DNA of 64,000 bases. It comes from Podospora pseudoanserina (taxonomy: Eukaryota; Ascomycota; Sordariomycetes; Sordariales; Podosporaceae). Made by a program: the position numbers and the translations under genes. The stretch lies in NCBI RefSeq assembly GCF_035222485.1, contig NC_085922.1, forward strand, positions 1,131,001-1,195,000, given 5' to 3'. The notes beneath the pieces were generated by a model, which saw nothing but the letters and a program-made list of their open reading frames with translations, was not told the DNA's origin and ran no database searches. Below are positions 1 to 11,199 of the stretch, piece after piece (positions within the stretch are counted from its first letter, which is position 1; each line of letters begins with the position of its first letter).

Positions 1-671
1 GCGGCGTCAGGTGTTTCGAAGACATGTTTGCAGTTGGTAAAGCCACAGGCAAAGACAACTCGGGGGCAGAGTATGGTCGTGGTGCATTCCGAAGATCGGT
101 GGAGGTTGCCGTGACTGGGCTCCTTTAGGTGCGCTTTCATCCCCGGAAGACAGTCATATGTCTTGCCGCAGCCACGCTTCGGGCAGGCCCACTGTGCATT
201 GGTGTTATGATAATTTCGCATATGGCGTTTAAGATCATTCTTCCGGCGACAGGCCGTGTATGCCCCAACTTCAGAGCAGAGGGGGCACTGGAGATGGTCA
301 TCTTTGCTAGCCACGGTTGCTGGTGACGAGGCACGCGGGCGACCTGTGGTGGCACCGAGAGAACGTCGTCCAGTGCGCCGTTGATGTGAGACAGGAGGTG
401 GTTTAAGTCTTGTAGCGGAGGATATGTTGTCATTCTCGGCAACGGTAGTCGCGGGAGAGAGGCGTGAGGATGGACCTGTATTCGTGTCGGAGCTCGTCTC
501 GAGGATCACGGCCATATCAGGCTTGCGTTGAACATCTTCCAACTCCGGAACAACTGCCAATCCCTTCCCATGAAAGTTTAAGTACCCACCAGGACTTATG
601 TAAGGGCTGGGAAAATCCGAGTGCGGGAAGAGCAATTGTTCAAGGTTGATGCTGGTGCTTTGCATAGCCAT
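1..671 (-). CDS. C2H2 zinc-finger protein, 5' part (runs off left edge)
   Basis: The reverse strand is open from an ATG at 671 to the window edge, giving 223 residues without a stop. The N-terminus (MAMQSTSINLEQLL) leads through a Ser/Pro/Arg-rich linker to a zinc-finger region at about residues 125-223. That region has a first finger with CPLC and HMRNYH, a second with CPKRGCGK and HLKEPSH, and then a cysteine-rich block (LCPRVVFACGFTNC). The order and spacing match the gene at 43.0-44.6 kb, which has CPQSGCGK, HLKEAGH and LCPHVVFACG, so the two are paralogues about 43 kb apart. The 3' end lies outside the window. The family is common in filamentous fungi; a nuclear DNA- or RNA-binding role is inferred from the fingers only. 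No intron is needed in the visible part. Confidence 0.75.
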   Translation of the reverse strand, partial: MAMQSTSINLEQLLFPHSDFPSPYISPGGYLNFHGKGLAVVPELEDVQRKPDMAVILETSSDTNTGPSSRLSPATTVAENDNISSATRLKPPPVSHQRRTGRRSLGATTGRPRASSPATVASKDDHLQCPLCSEVGAYTACRRKNDLKRHMRNYHNTNAQWACPKRGCGKTYDCLPGMKAHLKEPSHGNLHRSSECTTTILCPRVVFACGFTNCKHVFETPDA

Positions 672-1860
672 GATAGACCGTCGAGATGCCGGACGCGCTG
701 TGGTCGTGGTTGGTTGATTTTGCTGATGTGAGACTGGAAGGACACGGCGAGGTTGAACAGAACCGGACTGAGGTTAAGGATGGGATCGCGGGCGTCGAAG
801 CAACTTGAGAGATGGGCACGGAACGTGTCGAATATAAAAAGGAGGGCGGGTAGTGTGGGGATGAGGAATGCCCCAACGAAGTCAATAAATATGAAGTGAT
901 GAATGAAGGTGTAAGCCGTGATGGGTTGAAAGGAGTGCAACAAAAAGTGCAAGGAGCATACGAAGGAGAGATGCCAGCCGGTTGCTGAGGACAGGAAACG
1001 AAAAGCAAACAGGGAAAATGTCAAGTTATAAGAACAAACCCGGATATAAGTTGAGCGGTGCCAACAACAAGGCTTTCCGGTCTCATCAGTCATCTTGAAA
1101 ATCTCAGCGTAAACCTACGCCCAAGTGCAGCCCACTTTTCTCTTTTTTTCTTCTCCTTTACTTTTTGTGTTGTTGCCCAACACGGCGAGCTGGAGGTCGA
1201 TGCCGGGGTGCTTGCCTGTCATTGTCAGAAAAGTACCTAATCCAGACTTGAGGTCCAGCTGGGATTGGCGGCATTCACAGAAAAAGCCCATTCGTACCTG
1301 CATCTGACGTGAACGATCTAGATCCACGACCGGCGAGGAGCCAGGAGCTCTGCATCTCCAATTCCAAATAGGAATAAGCCACTGGTTCCAAAGAGTGGGA
1401 TGAGATGACTGGGGTGTCGAAGAAATTTTTTCTTTTGGAACTGGCTGCCTGTGACGTTGACAGCAATTGAGGAGATCAACATTCACGACCAGCCCGATGA
1501 TGATGTTGTTATGATTAACAGAGTGGTTCATGAAATTGCAAGCAGGGGATAACTTCACCTGGAACGCCCGTCATCCAAGTTGCGGTGAGCTTTCATTACC
1601 ACCCACCATCACAGCAGCTGTCTGATCATGAAACACGCCCTGAGATGAAGAAACTTCTGCCACGTTGACGTGGACACCTTCGAGAAGGTGGGCTAGGTAG
1701 TTTTGTTTCTGTGAAGAGCATCATCAGACAGCGTGGGAAATTGAACGGAGAGAGGAAGCAGTTACGGCAACAGCAGCTTTCATCAATCGGGACACACCGA
1801 AACCCACCCGTTCCATGAGGCCAGGCACAGCTGGACGTAGAGAGAGCCGTGCGCCTCTTC
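672..1860. other. Intergenic / 5' flank, no gene seen
   Basis: This stretch separates the left-edge zinc-finger gene from the transposon. A reverse frame of 165 codons at 596-1093 overlaps the finger gene's start in another frame and has no recognisable domain, so it is read as leader sequence. Pyrimidine-rich tracts near 1140-1170 are the only feature noted. Confidence 0.5.
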
Positions 1861-1862
1861 TA

Positions 1863-1899
1863 TACCTACGCCAGGGAAATAAATGGTAGCGTGTGACTT
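1863..1899 (+). repeat. Left terminal inverted repeat of the Tc1-type element
   Basis: It begins TACCTACGCCAGGGAAAT and is an exact reverse complement of 3589-3625 over 37 bp. The target TA lies immediately outside at 1861-1862. Confidence 0.93.
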
Positions 1900-2081
1900 G
1901 CCCCACAAAACAACAGGGCAATATACCAGCGATCAACAGCCACATACGCAATATCGAATTCCATCGAATTCAAAGTCACTTTGCTACCAGTTTCTATGGC
2001 AAGGGTACCTCTCAATTCTTAAGGCAATGCGAACCCACTCGCCCAACACCACACCCACCACACCTTCGGCTCACCAACACC

Positions 2082-3488
2082 ATGGAAATTAACGCTCTTG
2101 TCAACCACAACGATATTCACACTTCGCCTTCGGCCGAGCGATTTTACCGGCTTCAATTGGCAAGGCAACAACCCTCATACTGGCAGTTGAGGGCTCACAG
2201 GGCACCAGAGCTTCCAAAGGAACAAAAGGTAGCTATATATATCCCTAGCCCTCTTCAATTCTCACTGGCTAATTGACTTCTTGTGGGGCACCAAAGGGCC
2301 CAGGTTTTCCCAGACCCACACCGGTTTTGCTCTTGGGGATGGATTTACTTACTGTTTTCTTTTCAAACAAAACAACAAACTACTGTAATACTAATTTTGT
2401 TCACCATTTTTCTGGCCAATTTGGCCTCATTTTCGCAGCCAGTGACTTTCTTAGGCCACCAGCCCTACACTTCTTCCTGACCACAGATTCGAATACGTGC
2501 CTTACGCGAAGACGCTCATATGAGCTACGAAGCCATATGTAAAGCTACTGGCGCGTCGATCAAACAGATTCAATATGCCCTCACCACGCCGTTGACCCCG
2601 CGAACCGACCGTCGTGGCCGAAAGCCCTCGCAGTTCACCGACGAAGAAAAGCACCGTATTGCTCGTGCCTTCAGTGACGACCCTATCGCTCGCAAGCTCA
2701 AGTGGGAGGATTTACGCTGGTATTTGGAGGGCTTTGACCGATTCAAAGATCAGGCCTTCATCACGGCGATGAGAGCTGCCGGCTACCAACGCAAGGTCCT
2801 ACCGCGGAGGATTAAGCTCACGCCGGCTCACATGCAGGCTCGCCTGGCCTTTGCCCGCGAGCAATTGGCACTTTGGCCTCGCCCGGAAGACTGGGAAAAA
2901 GTGGCCTTCAGTGATGAGACCTGGGCAACCAATAGTCACATGTGGAAAAGGTGGCTTACGGTACACGAAGTCGAAGATATTGAAGCCTGGGCCAGTATAC
3001 GGCAAAAGCCTCACGGTTGGATGTTCTGGGCTATAATATGCGGGGCGGTGAAGGCTGGGTCTTTTGTGTGGGAAAAGGAATATGGAGGTATCAACAGTGA
3101 GAAGTACCAGAGGTATATTGTCCCAATTGACTACCAATTTATTATGGAGAAAAGGGAGCAAGGTACTTCTGTAGTCTTCCAGCACGATAATGCCTCCTCC
3201 CACGTATCGAATGCCACACGGGCTTACATGACTGGCCTGGGAATTGAACAGTTGACCTGGCCGGCAAAGAGCCCTGATTTGAACCCTATTGAAAATGTGT
3301 GGTTTTGGATGAAAAATTGGATTGAATTGAATTACGATGTGGAAGCCCTGAGCAAAACGGCTCTCCGGAGGGCTATTCTGGCCGCGTGGGAAGCAGTGCC
3401 CAGGGACTGGCTTCTTCAATTAGCCCACAGTATGCCTGGGAGGTTGCAAAAAATCATTGATGCGGAGGGCAAGCTCATACCATATTAG
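2082..3488 (+). CDS. Tc1-type transposase, two exons
   Basis: The product cuts and pastes the surrounding element. The proposed model joins 2082-2228 and 2487-3488 (382 aa) by removing a 258-nt intron with a GTAGCT donor and CCACAG acceptor at phase 0. The join creates a continuous N-terminal helix-turn-helix segment (PKEQK, then IRIRALREDAHMSYEAICK), as expected for Tc1 proteins; exon 2 alone starts in the middle of it. The catalytic triad is visible as FSDET, FQHDN and SPDLNPIE, with 34 residues between the second Asp and the Glu (DD34E). The start ATG at 2082 has a good context (caccATGg). The intron is long for this window and its branch site is close to the acceptor, so exon 1 is less certain than exon 2. 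An alternative start is ATG 2520, which would lose the first part of the DNA-binding domain. Confidence 0.85.
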
Positions 3489-3588
3489 TATAGGTACTTA
3501 CTTTTGTATGGGAAAATGGCCATTTTGGAAGTACTGTGACTTTGAAATAAACAGATTAAATGTGCTTGTTTTTCCCTATGTGATTAGT

Positions 3589-3625
3589 AAGTCACACGCT
3601 ACCATTTATTTCCCTGGCGTAGGTA
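3589..3625 (-). repeat. Right terminal inverted repeat of the Tc1-type element
   Basis: It is an exact 37-bp inverted copy of 1863-1899, ending CCCTGGCGTAGGTA and followed by the TA duplication at 3626-3627. Confidence 0.93.
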
Positions 3626-3627
3626 TA

Positions 3628-4299
3628 GCGTTGGGGTAGTAAACATTCGCAATGCTGGCCTTCATTTCGCAAAACGAGCTAGCATGGTCTCTTGACACTG
3701 CTGCATGCAGACAAGATGAAAATGGCCTGTTGCGACGTCAACAGTGGCTGGCAGGCTCGAAAGGGAAAAACCTTCAGTTCATGGGCTGCTGCAAGGCGTC
3801 CTTGGCGAACCATCGCCATGTCCGCGCCAGGGTCAAAGTGTGCGCTGGCAAGGCGGGAGGCTGCGATTCAGCAAGACCGATGAGCGAAAAGAATCCTGAC
3901 TCTTGGAACAACAATATTGAGAAGCAAGGTAAAGGAGAAACAAAAAACTCGATCGTGTTATGAATGTCATGAAATGCTCAATAGCCATGGTATCCCCCTC
4001 GTCCAATAGGTATGTATGTATGTACAGCCCGCCAAAATTGGTGGGGAAAGAAAAACGGCGACGCCCTCCAGCTCGCTCCCAGTCTCTCCTTTTTGAACAT
4101 CAGATCCGACCGCGGACCTCCAACCGCCATTTTTCACCGACCCGGTAATGCACAACGTATCATAAAAGCAAACACTTTTCGCTCCCTTCCGGATATCACA
4201 ATCGAAACTCTAAGAACAAAAATTTGAACAACACGCCCAATGCTAAAGTCTCACTCCCAAAACAACGTCCCAGTCAAGGTGTATTAGGGTACTAATTGC
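3628..4299. other. Intergenic, 3' side of acetolactate synthase
   Basis: No coding signal was recognised between the transposon and the acetolactate synthase stop codon. A forward frame of 103 codons at 3652-3963 has no domain. This should hold the synthase 3' untranslated region. Confidence 0.5.
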
Positions 4300-6688
4300 T
4301 TAACCGTGGAGACCGCAAGTGCGCTGGCGCATGAGTTCTCTTCTCGCGAGATCCTTGACTGTAGTTTGTGTCAGCAATGATACTTTGGTAAGTTACTGGA
4401 AAATAGAAGGTTACATACCACCGTCGTATGTGATGAACTCGTGAAGAGCTGACCCACCGGGAACCATGGGGAGAACGGGAACCTTCTTGTCAGTGACAAC
4501 CTCCAGAAGGGCTGGGCCATCAGTGTCAATCAGCCACTGGAGAGCTTCCCGGGTCTCATCAGGCTTGATGAGACGCCTGTGCTGGATGCCCATGGCGTCG
4601 GCGAGCTTCATGAAGTCGGGGTTCTTCTGGTGAGTGTGGGAGTAGCGATCCTCGTAGAAGAGGTTCTGCCATTGTGTAACCATGCCCTGCTCTTCGTTGT
4701 TCAGAACGATGATCTTGACGCCAATGTTGAACTGAGCAGCGGTGGAGAGCTCGGTAAGGGTCATGCCAAAGGAAGCATCACCGTCGATGTCGATGACAAG
4801 GGAATCTGGCTTGGCCACCTTGGCACCGATGGCGGCCGGCAGACCGTAGCCCATGGTACCGAGACCACCGGAGGTGATCATGGTGCGGGGATGTCTCCAG
4901 CGGAAGTGCTGAGCAGCCCACATCTGATGCTGGCCGACACCAGTGGTGATGTAGGTGTTCTCCTTGCGGTCAGCTGTGAGGTTGCTGAGCTCCTCAATCA
5001 GTGTCTGAGGCTTGATCAAGCCCTCGCGGGCAGCACGCTCGTAGTCAGAAAGAGGCCACTTCTTCTTCCATTCGTTAATCTGAGCGAACCACTCCTTTCT
5101 GTCAGCCATGGTCTTGCTCTCCACCTGGGGCAGGAGCAAGTCGAGGTTCTTGCCAAGATCACCCTCGATAGCCTCAGTGGCCTGCACGACCTTGTTGATG
5201 TTCTTGGGGAGGATCTCGAAGTGAATGATACCTCCGCGGTTCTCCTTCGCCGCAGCCTTAGCCGCTGGGGCAAATTTGGCAACACTACCGGTAACACGGT
5301 CATCGAAGCGGCCACCGAGAGCAATGATGAGATCAGCCTCCTGCATCGACATGTTGGCATAGGCTGAGCCGTGCATGCCGAGCATGTGGAGGGACTTCTC
5401 ATCAAGTTCGTCGAAGGCACCGAGACCGTGAAGGGTCGTCGTCACGGGGATGGACGCCTTGTTCGCAAGCTCTCTGAGCAGCTCAACACCGCGCTCCGAG
5501 CTAATGACACCTTGGCCAGCGTAGATGACGGGCTTCTTGGCGATGTTGACCAAATGAGCCACACGCTTGATAGAAGCACGGAGCTGCTTCTCGCTGGCCT
5601 CGAGAGCGGCGCGGGAGGCAGCGCTGGGGAGCGACGGAATAGCGGGGGCCGTGGGAATAGCACGACGCAGGATACCAGCCGTCACGTCCTTGGGAAGATC
5701 CACGAGAACAGGGCCAGGTCTTCCGCTGGTGGCAATCTCGAAGGCCTCGTTGATTCTTTGAGGCAGCTCAGCGACATTCTTCACCATGACGTTCCACTTG
5801 GTGCAGGCGCGGGAGATGCCCACAACGTCGGCTTCTTGGAACGCATCGCTACCAATGGCTGTGGTAACGACCTGGCCAGTGAAAACGATCATGGGAGTAC
5901 CGTCCGCAAGCGCATCAGCCATTGGTGTCACAACGTTGGTGGCACCAGGACCGGAAGTCACCAAGACGACACCGGGCTTGCCAGAAGCGCGGGCGTAACC
6001 CTGGGCCATGTGGCCAGCGCCCTGCTCGTGTCTGGGAAGGACAAAATCGAAATGTGGCGAGTTATAGATGGCATCGAACACGGGAAGAATAGCACCGCCA
6101 GGGTAGCCGACTGTGTATAGTTAGCCAACTGTGCAGGTTTATGGGAGTAGGAGTAGAGACATACAAATGTGCTTGACGCCATGTCTAAGCATCATCTCAT
6201 GGAAGATCTCACCACCAGTCTTGCCGATAAACCTGTAGCGCATTTCGTGTTAACTATGCATACATATATATATATACATAGGCGATCCTCATTTGTATAG
6301 TTGGGAGACATACGACTCGTCGACATCGTTCTTACGGGCGTTGGCCAGAGGTTGAACGTGGTTGGGCTCGGCGTTGAATGATTGGGCGGGCTTTGCTCGT
6401 ACGTCGCTGTACATAGGATGGAATTAGCCATTGTGTTTTTGTAGTGATGGTAGTGGTGAGTCACTACTAGTAGTAGTAGTAGTATGACTCCAAAGCCGAC
6501 GATGGCGGTGGGACGACTTACGCAGCGGGCACCTTTGCGGCAGCCGATGTGGACTGATTCCTAACGTCTGATGGCCCATTACGGACACCTGTGATGGCAG
6601 AAGCCTTTTGTGTGAGGGAAGCAATTCGCTGTTGGCTAGGCCGAGTAGTGGCCAGCGCCTTGAGGGCGCGGCTGGTTTGACGGATCAT
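4300..6688 (-). CDS. ilv2: Acetolactate (acetohydroxyacid) synthase, catalytic subunit, mitochondrial
   Basis: This thiamine-diphosphate and FAD enzyme makes the first common step of valine, leucine and isoleucine synthesis. Five exons are proposed on the reverse strand: 6522-6688, 6314-6406, 6165-6232, 4419-6110 and 4300-4358, joining in frame to 692 aa. The N-terminus (MIRQTSRALKALATTRPSQ) is a mitochondrial presequence. Exon 3 supplies FIGKTGGEIFHEMMLRHG and the junction gives FGYPGGAILP, the usual start of the catalytic region. The thiamine-diphosphate motif GDGDASFGM and the EEQGMVTQWQNLFYEDR segment are intact. The last exon follows a 60-nt intron with a GTATGT donor and encodes KDLARRELMRQRTCGLHG, typical of fungal homologues; without it the frame stops early at 4411. 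At the site after GQV, where yeast and plant enzymes have Pro, this protein has Val. Confidence 0.95.
6264..6276. repeat. AT microsatellite in an intron
   Basis: A short (AT)n run lies inside the second intron of the acetolactate synthase gene. It is a simple repeat with no other feature. Confidence 0.7.
6465..6484. repeat. TAG trinucleotide microsatellite in an intron
   Basis: About six tandem TAG/AGT triplets lie in the first intron of the acetolactate synthase gene, downstream of its GTAAGT donor. Confidence 0.7.
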
Positions 6689-8332
6689 CACGAAAGAAGG
6701 TGACTGCGAAGAGACCGGAAGGAGAGCGGACCGCGGAGAGCGGGAGGTGGCGAGCTGTAAACTAGGAGAGCACACCTAGGTGAGAGGGACCTGAAGGTTA
6801 TAGGAGTGGAAATAGGAAAGTTTAAGCTGTAACAGCGAGAACTGGCTATTAAACAGCAATGTAGAAAGATTCCAAAGTTCCTCTTGACGAGCCGAGGAGA
6901 CAATGGGTCTTGTTGGAGGCGGACGTGGTGGTTTTGAAAGAAAGAAACCCTGTCCTTGGTGGGAACGAGCAATCGGAGTGGTATGAGTCGTTGAATCTCA
7001 AATTTTTGGCCGTCGATTGTGGGGTAGAAAAGTGACTACACGGGTGGCACGGGCCTTATAGTGGCTCCTAGTGGCGATGTCGGAACTGCCCTGGAGCGCC
7101 CGATTTGCTGCCACGGCAAGCACACATGGCCACCGGCAGGCGGGACGGCGCCTGGACCCTTTCACCTGCTTTTTAGAATAAGTTTCTAACCCGCCTAGAG
7201 GGTAGCCGTTGTTTCCTCTTTTGCCCTCGGCACCTTCCTGGAACATCATATCACGTTTCGAAACTTTCTTCTATGACAGTTCAGGCATCACACGACCAAT
7301 TCATCCATCGTCTGGGAACACTGGACCATGACACTGTGGACCTTGGTGGCCGAGGAATTCAAGTTTTTGCGGGGAAGAAAGCTGCGTGCCGGTCTGCAGG
7401 TCCGTCCAATCACACGCTGTCAATTAAGTGTTCTCCCGTAAGTAACACACCCAGCGCGACATTGTAGCACATAACGGCAAGCCGATGAGCCGATCCTTCT
7501 CTCGATATTCTCGGGATACGATATTGTTAAATTGTGCGATCACGGCCATATTCTTTGAGATCTCTGCAAGAAGCGGGCGAAGAGGGCGACCGGCCCAACG
7601 GACATTCTATTACTAGGTACCTGACATCCGGTTCACGGATGACGCCAAGGCAGGGCGGGGTCCATTCCAGGTGTCAAAAGTCACAGCCGTCACAGCCCTG
7701 CGCCGGTGGTCGGCCCCACCAAAATATTTCCAGCCGGGTATTCCAGCTTCACGCCGACAGTCGCAGCGGCCGGCCGCCTCTGACTTCACTGATCGAGCTT
7801 CGAATTAGGTTCGGCGCTACCCTGTGGCTTGTCAACACCTGCAACTTCGGGCATGAGCAGCATCCCGCCTTGTTTTCTAGCACTCAGCCCGCGGACACTA
7901 TGCGATGATCAACTGACGACTGCAGATGCCATCCGACTGCTCACTGCATCGCTACGGGACAGAACTGCAGCAGCAGGATGAACGGAGACAGTTTCCCGAG
8001 CTGGCCCTTCCACGTGCACCAAACCACAGCTGCCATCGGATTTGGAGTGAGAATGCTGTCTCTAGCATCAATTTGGATGCTACGCTGAGTGGATCTCATC
8101 TTGGCAAGAAATCACGCTAACCTCCAGTCTGCTAACAGTTCCCAGACGCGATCTTCTCGCTGTGTAAGTCACATTTCCTATTTCGCTCTCACTCTCAGTT
8201 ATTCCCGCCTGCCGATATTTTACACATTACAAACAGACAAACAAACAAAACTTGAGCCAACGTACAAGGAGATAAACAAGAGAAAATTACAAGTCATTAA
8301 TCATGAACACTCATCACTCATACTACGTGGCT
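6689..8332. other. Intergenic region, no gene seen
   Basis: This 1.6-kb stretch lies between the start of acetolactate synthase and the 3' end of the large DUF3659 gene. It should contain the synthase promoter and the 3' untranslated region of its neighbour. The open frames at 7273-7467, 7534-7908 and 8089-8388 show no domain and no sensible composition. Confidence 0.5.
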
Positions 8333-11199
8333 TTAGCCACCCAAGACTCCGCCCAAAAGACCACCCTTCTTCTTCTTACCCGACTTGAGACTGTCACTGA
8401 AGGATCCAAGACCCAATCCGGCAAGGACGCGGTTCAAGCCGAGTGTACCTAGCAACCCGTCAACCAGTCCTCCCAATCCAAGGCCGCTTAGCTATAGTAC
8501 TAGTATTAGCACGTTGTTCCTTGCGTTGCAAGTGGACCCTGAAAGGACTTACCAATCTGCCAACGAGGTTGAGCACACCACTCAACAACAACCCAACGGC
8601 GGCAAGGATCTGGAACAGAGGCTCGTTGAGCAGACCCCACAGAGGGTTGAGCTCCTTCTTTGCGTGGGGCATATCCTCAAGCTTGCGCTTGGCATTGTCG
8701 ATGCACTGAGTGACATCGCCAGTGAGATCCTTGAGGAGCTCAGCAAGACGGTACTCCTCCGGAGTGGCCTCGCGAGCAGCAGTCTTATGCTTGGCGTTGG
8801 CCGAGATGCGGCCATCAGGGTCGAGGCCCTTGATGATGCCTTGAGCCTCGGTCAAGATGCGGCCACCCTCTTCGATTAGAGGGCGGACCTCCTTGACAAG
8901 CTGCTCTTCGTCGCGCTCGTCTTCCGGAGTGCGCTCTGCCTTGTCAATTTTCTACTGTGTGTTAGTGATGAACAAGCTGTGGCGTGAGTTGGTAGTGATA
9001 ACTTACCTCGGTGATCATCTTGCAGATAGGTCGAATCTTGTCAAGGCACTGGGCAATGCAGACAGACATCTGGATGGCCATCTTCTTGTCATTCTCAGCT
9101 TGCTCGCGCTTCTCCTTCTGTTCAGGTGTCTCCTCGTCCTTGACCTCAGGAATGTCCTCAAGAAGCGAGCAGTGGCCAATGACAGTGCCCTTCTGGTCGA
9201 CAACATCACCGTCGTCGTCAATCCCCTTGCCCGAGCAGACCTGAGGATCGCCAGAAGTCAACTTGCCAATGAGGTTACCATCACCATCAACAACATTGCC
9301 CTCCTTGTTGACCTTGCGGCCCGACATGGGGTTCTTGGACTTCTGAACCTCCTCGGGCTCCCAGCGCTCAGCCTTGCCAATGACATTGCCATTCTTATCC
9401 AACACATCACCATCCTCATCAACCGCCCTGCCAAACAAGACCTTGCCCTCTCCCTTCACCAATCTCCCCACGATATCCCCCGAAGGCGTAACAACAGTCC
9501 CATCCTTAGCAACCGTGCACCCCTCCAACTCGGCAAACGGCCCCTCCTTGGATCCCTCCCTCTCCCCCTCACTAACCAACTCCGCCTTCCCCAAAACATC
9601 ACCACTCTCACTCAGAATATTCCCCTTCCTATCACACATCCTCCCCACCATCCTCTTCGGATCCCCCTCCACCACCCTCCCGTAAATAACCCCGTTCCCA
9701 TCAACCACATACCCCGCCTTGTTGACCCTCTTCCCAGCCAACAAGCTATTATCCACCTCCTTAACCTCCTCCTCCACCTCCTCCTCCGGCTCCCAACGTT
9801 CCGCCTTCCCAATCACATTCCCCGCCTTGTCAAGCACGTCCCCATCAGCATCAACAGACTTCCCCCTCAACTGCTTGACATCCCCTTCGATAATCTTGCC
9901 CACCCACTCCCCATTGCTGACAACCATCCCATTCCCGTCAACAACCGCGTCAGGGAAGGACTCGAACGGCGCAGACTCTTTGAGCATGTCATCACGTTCC
10001 GAGTCAGAGATGGGCTCAGCCTTGCCGATGATCTTGCCGTTGTCGGACCAGATATCCCCGTTTTCGTCGACCTTCTTGCCGATGAGGTACTGCAGGATGC
10101 CGCTCACGACACGACCGACAACCTTGCCATCGGAAACGACGTTGCCGCCTTTGTTGACGGTGCCGTTCTTGAGAATGGAAAAGTCCATTTGTTCGGCTAC
10201 GGTGGAGCCCTCGCCTGCTTCGACGCCTTGGGGTTGGTCCTCTTGGATTGTACCTTCGGGTTGACCTTCGGCTTGGGATGGGGAGAAGTCCTGGACCTGT
10301 GACTGGCCGTCTTGGATTTGGTGGGGGTCGAATTGCTCTTGTGCTTGCTCACCAGCTTCAGTTTGGCGTTGCTGCTGCTCCGTGCCGGTGGTGGAGGGGG
10401 CTTTCTCTGTTTGCTGCTCAACATCGGGCTTCTCGGACCCTGACTTGGCGACAGACTCGGCCTTGTCGCTGACAGTCTTGGTGTCAATGTCTGGCTTCTC
10501 AGAAGTAGCAGGCTCAGGCTCGTCGATGTTGTTATCCGCAGCCTCAACGTCTGGCTTCTCCGAGGCAGCCTTGTCGACTGTCTCCGAGGCAGGAGGCTTC
10601 TCCGATGTGGTGGTAGCATCCTCCTTTGCACTCTTGAGGAACTCCTCCCTAGCCTCATCAGTAGGCTGGTTCTCGCTCGCCTGGTCAAAAGCCTTCTTAG
10701 CCTGCTCCGTCAACCCCGACGGCGCCTCAGAGATCTTATCCGCGGCGGAGGTCTGGGTCTCTTCCTCAGCCTTGTCAGACTCTGGCTTCTCGGACGACTC
10801 GACCTTCTCCTCCGTCGTAGTCTTAGTATCCTCCCCAGCCTCAGTCTCCGTCTTGTCACTCATAGCCTCGGGCTCAACCTTCTCCGGCTTCTCCTCCTCC
10901 TTATCCTCCATCTGGATCCCCTCCTCTGTTTCCTTGGGCTTCTCCAGATGAGTATACCCCCCACTCTCCCTCTCCACCTCACTGCCATCATTCCCCTCGA
11001 AATCCCCCGACGTGGTCACAACCTCGTCGTTCTCCTCCTCCTCCTCCCGGTTCTTGTTCTGCTCCTTCTGGAGATCAATAGCCGGAGGGGAGGGGGCAGA
11101 GCGAGGGACGTTTTCCTCTTGGGGGGTGGAGACCTCCTGCTGCTGTTGCTGCTTCTTTCCCTTGCGGGAGGGGAGCGTCTTCTTCGCAATGTCGGACAT
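8333..11199 (-). CDS. DUF3659 (LEA-like) repeat protein, large
   Basis: Three exons on the reverse strand (9007-11199, 8553-8951, 8333-8491) join in phase to 916 aa. The first ATG of the frame encodes MSDIAKKTLPSRKGKK; the frame extends upstream only through non-ATG codons. Residues about 20-340 are a Glu/Lys/Ser/Pro-rich disordered region with recurring SEKPD-like units. Residues about 345-680 hold five degenerate repeats of 60-65 residues built around GKxVDxDGDVLDKxGNVIGKAE, the DUF3659 pattern often annotated as LEA domain in fungi. Exon 2 (begins KIDKAERTPEDERDEEQ) is helical and charged. Exon 3 is Gly/Leu-rich (GLGLGGLVDGLLGTLGLN) and ends with a KKKK tract and GGVLGG. Introns are 55 and 61 nt with GTAAGT donors. 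Function is unknown; a desiccation- or stress-protective role is only suggested by the LEA label. A second DUF3659 gene follows 1.6 kb away. Confidence 0.9.

Larger units (their letters stand above)
1863..3625 (+). mobile_element. Complete Tc1-type DNA transposon (DD34E)
   Basis: This 1,763-bp element is bounded by perfect 37-bp terminal inverted repeats at 1863-1899 and 3589-3625, and by TA target duplications at 1861-1862 and 3626-3627, the hallmark of Tc1/mariner insertion. It carries one transposase gene with a readable N-terminal DNA-binding region and an intact catalytic core. Identical terminal repeats and no nonsense mutations point to recent arrival. This contrasts with the decayed genes at 25-34 kb, which carry apparent C-to-T damage. 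It lies about 1.2 kb upstream of the left-edge zinc-finger gene, in the likely promoter side. Whether other copies exist in the genome cannot be seen here. Confidence 0.92.

Noticed and set aside
596-1093. 165-codon reverse frame upstream of the left-edge zinc-finger gene
   Set aside because: It overlaps the true start in another frame and has no domain; more likely leader sequence.
4579-6120. Two forward frames opposite acetolactate synthase
   Set aside because: Antisense shadows of a highly conserved enzyme.
8857-10302. 481-codon forward frame opposite the large DUF3659 gene
   Set aside because: Antisense shadow of the repeats; the sense strand has clear repeats and proper splice sites.
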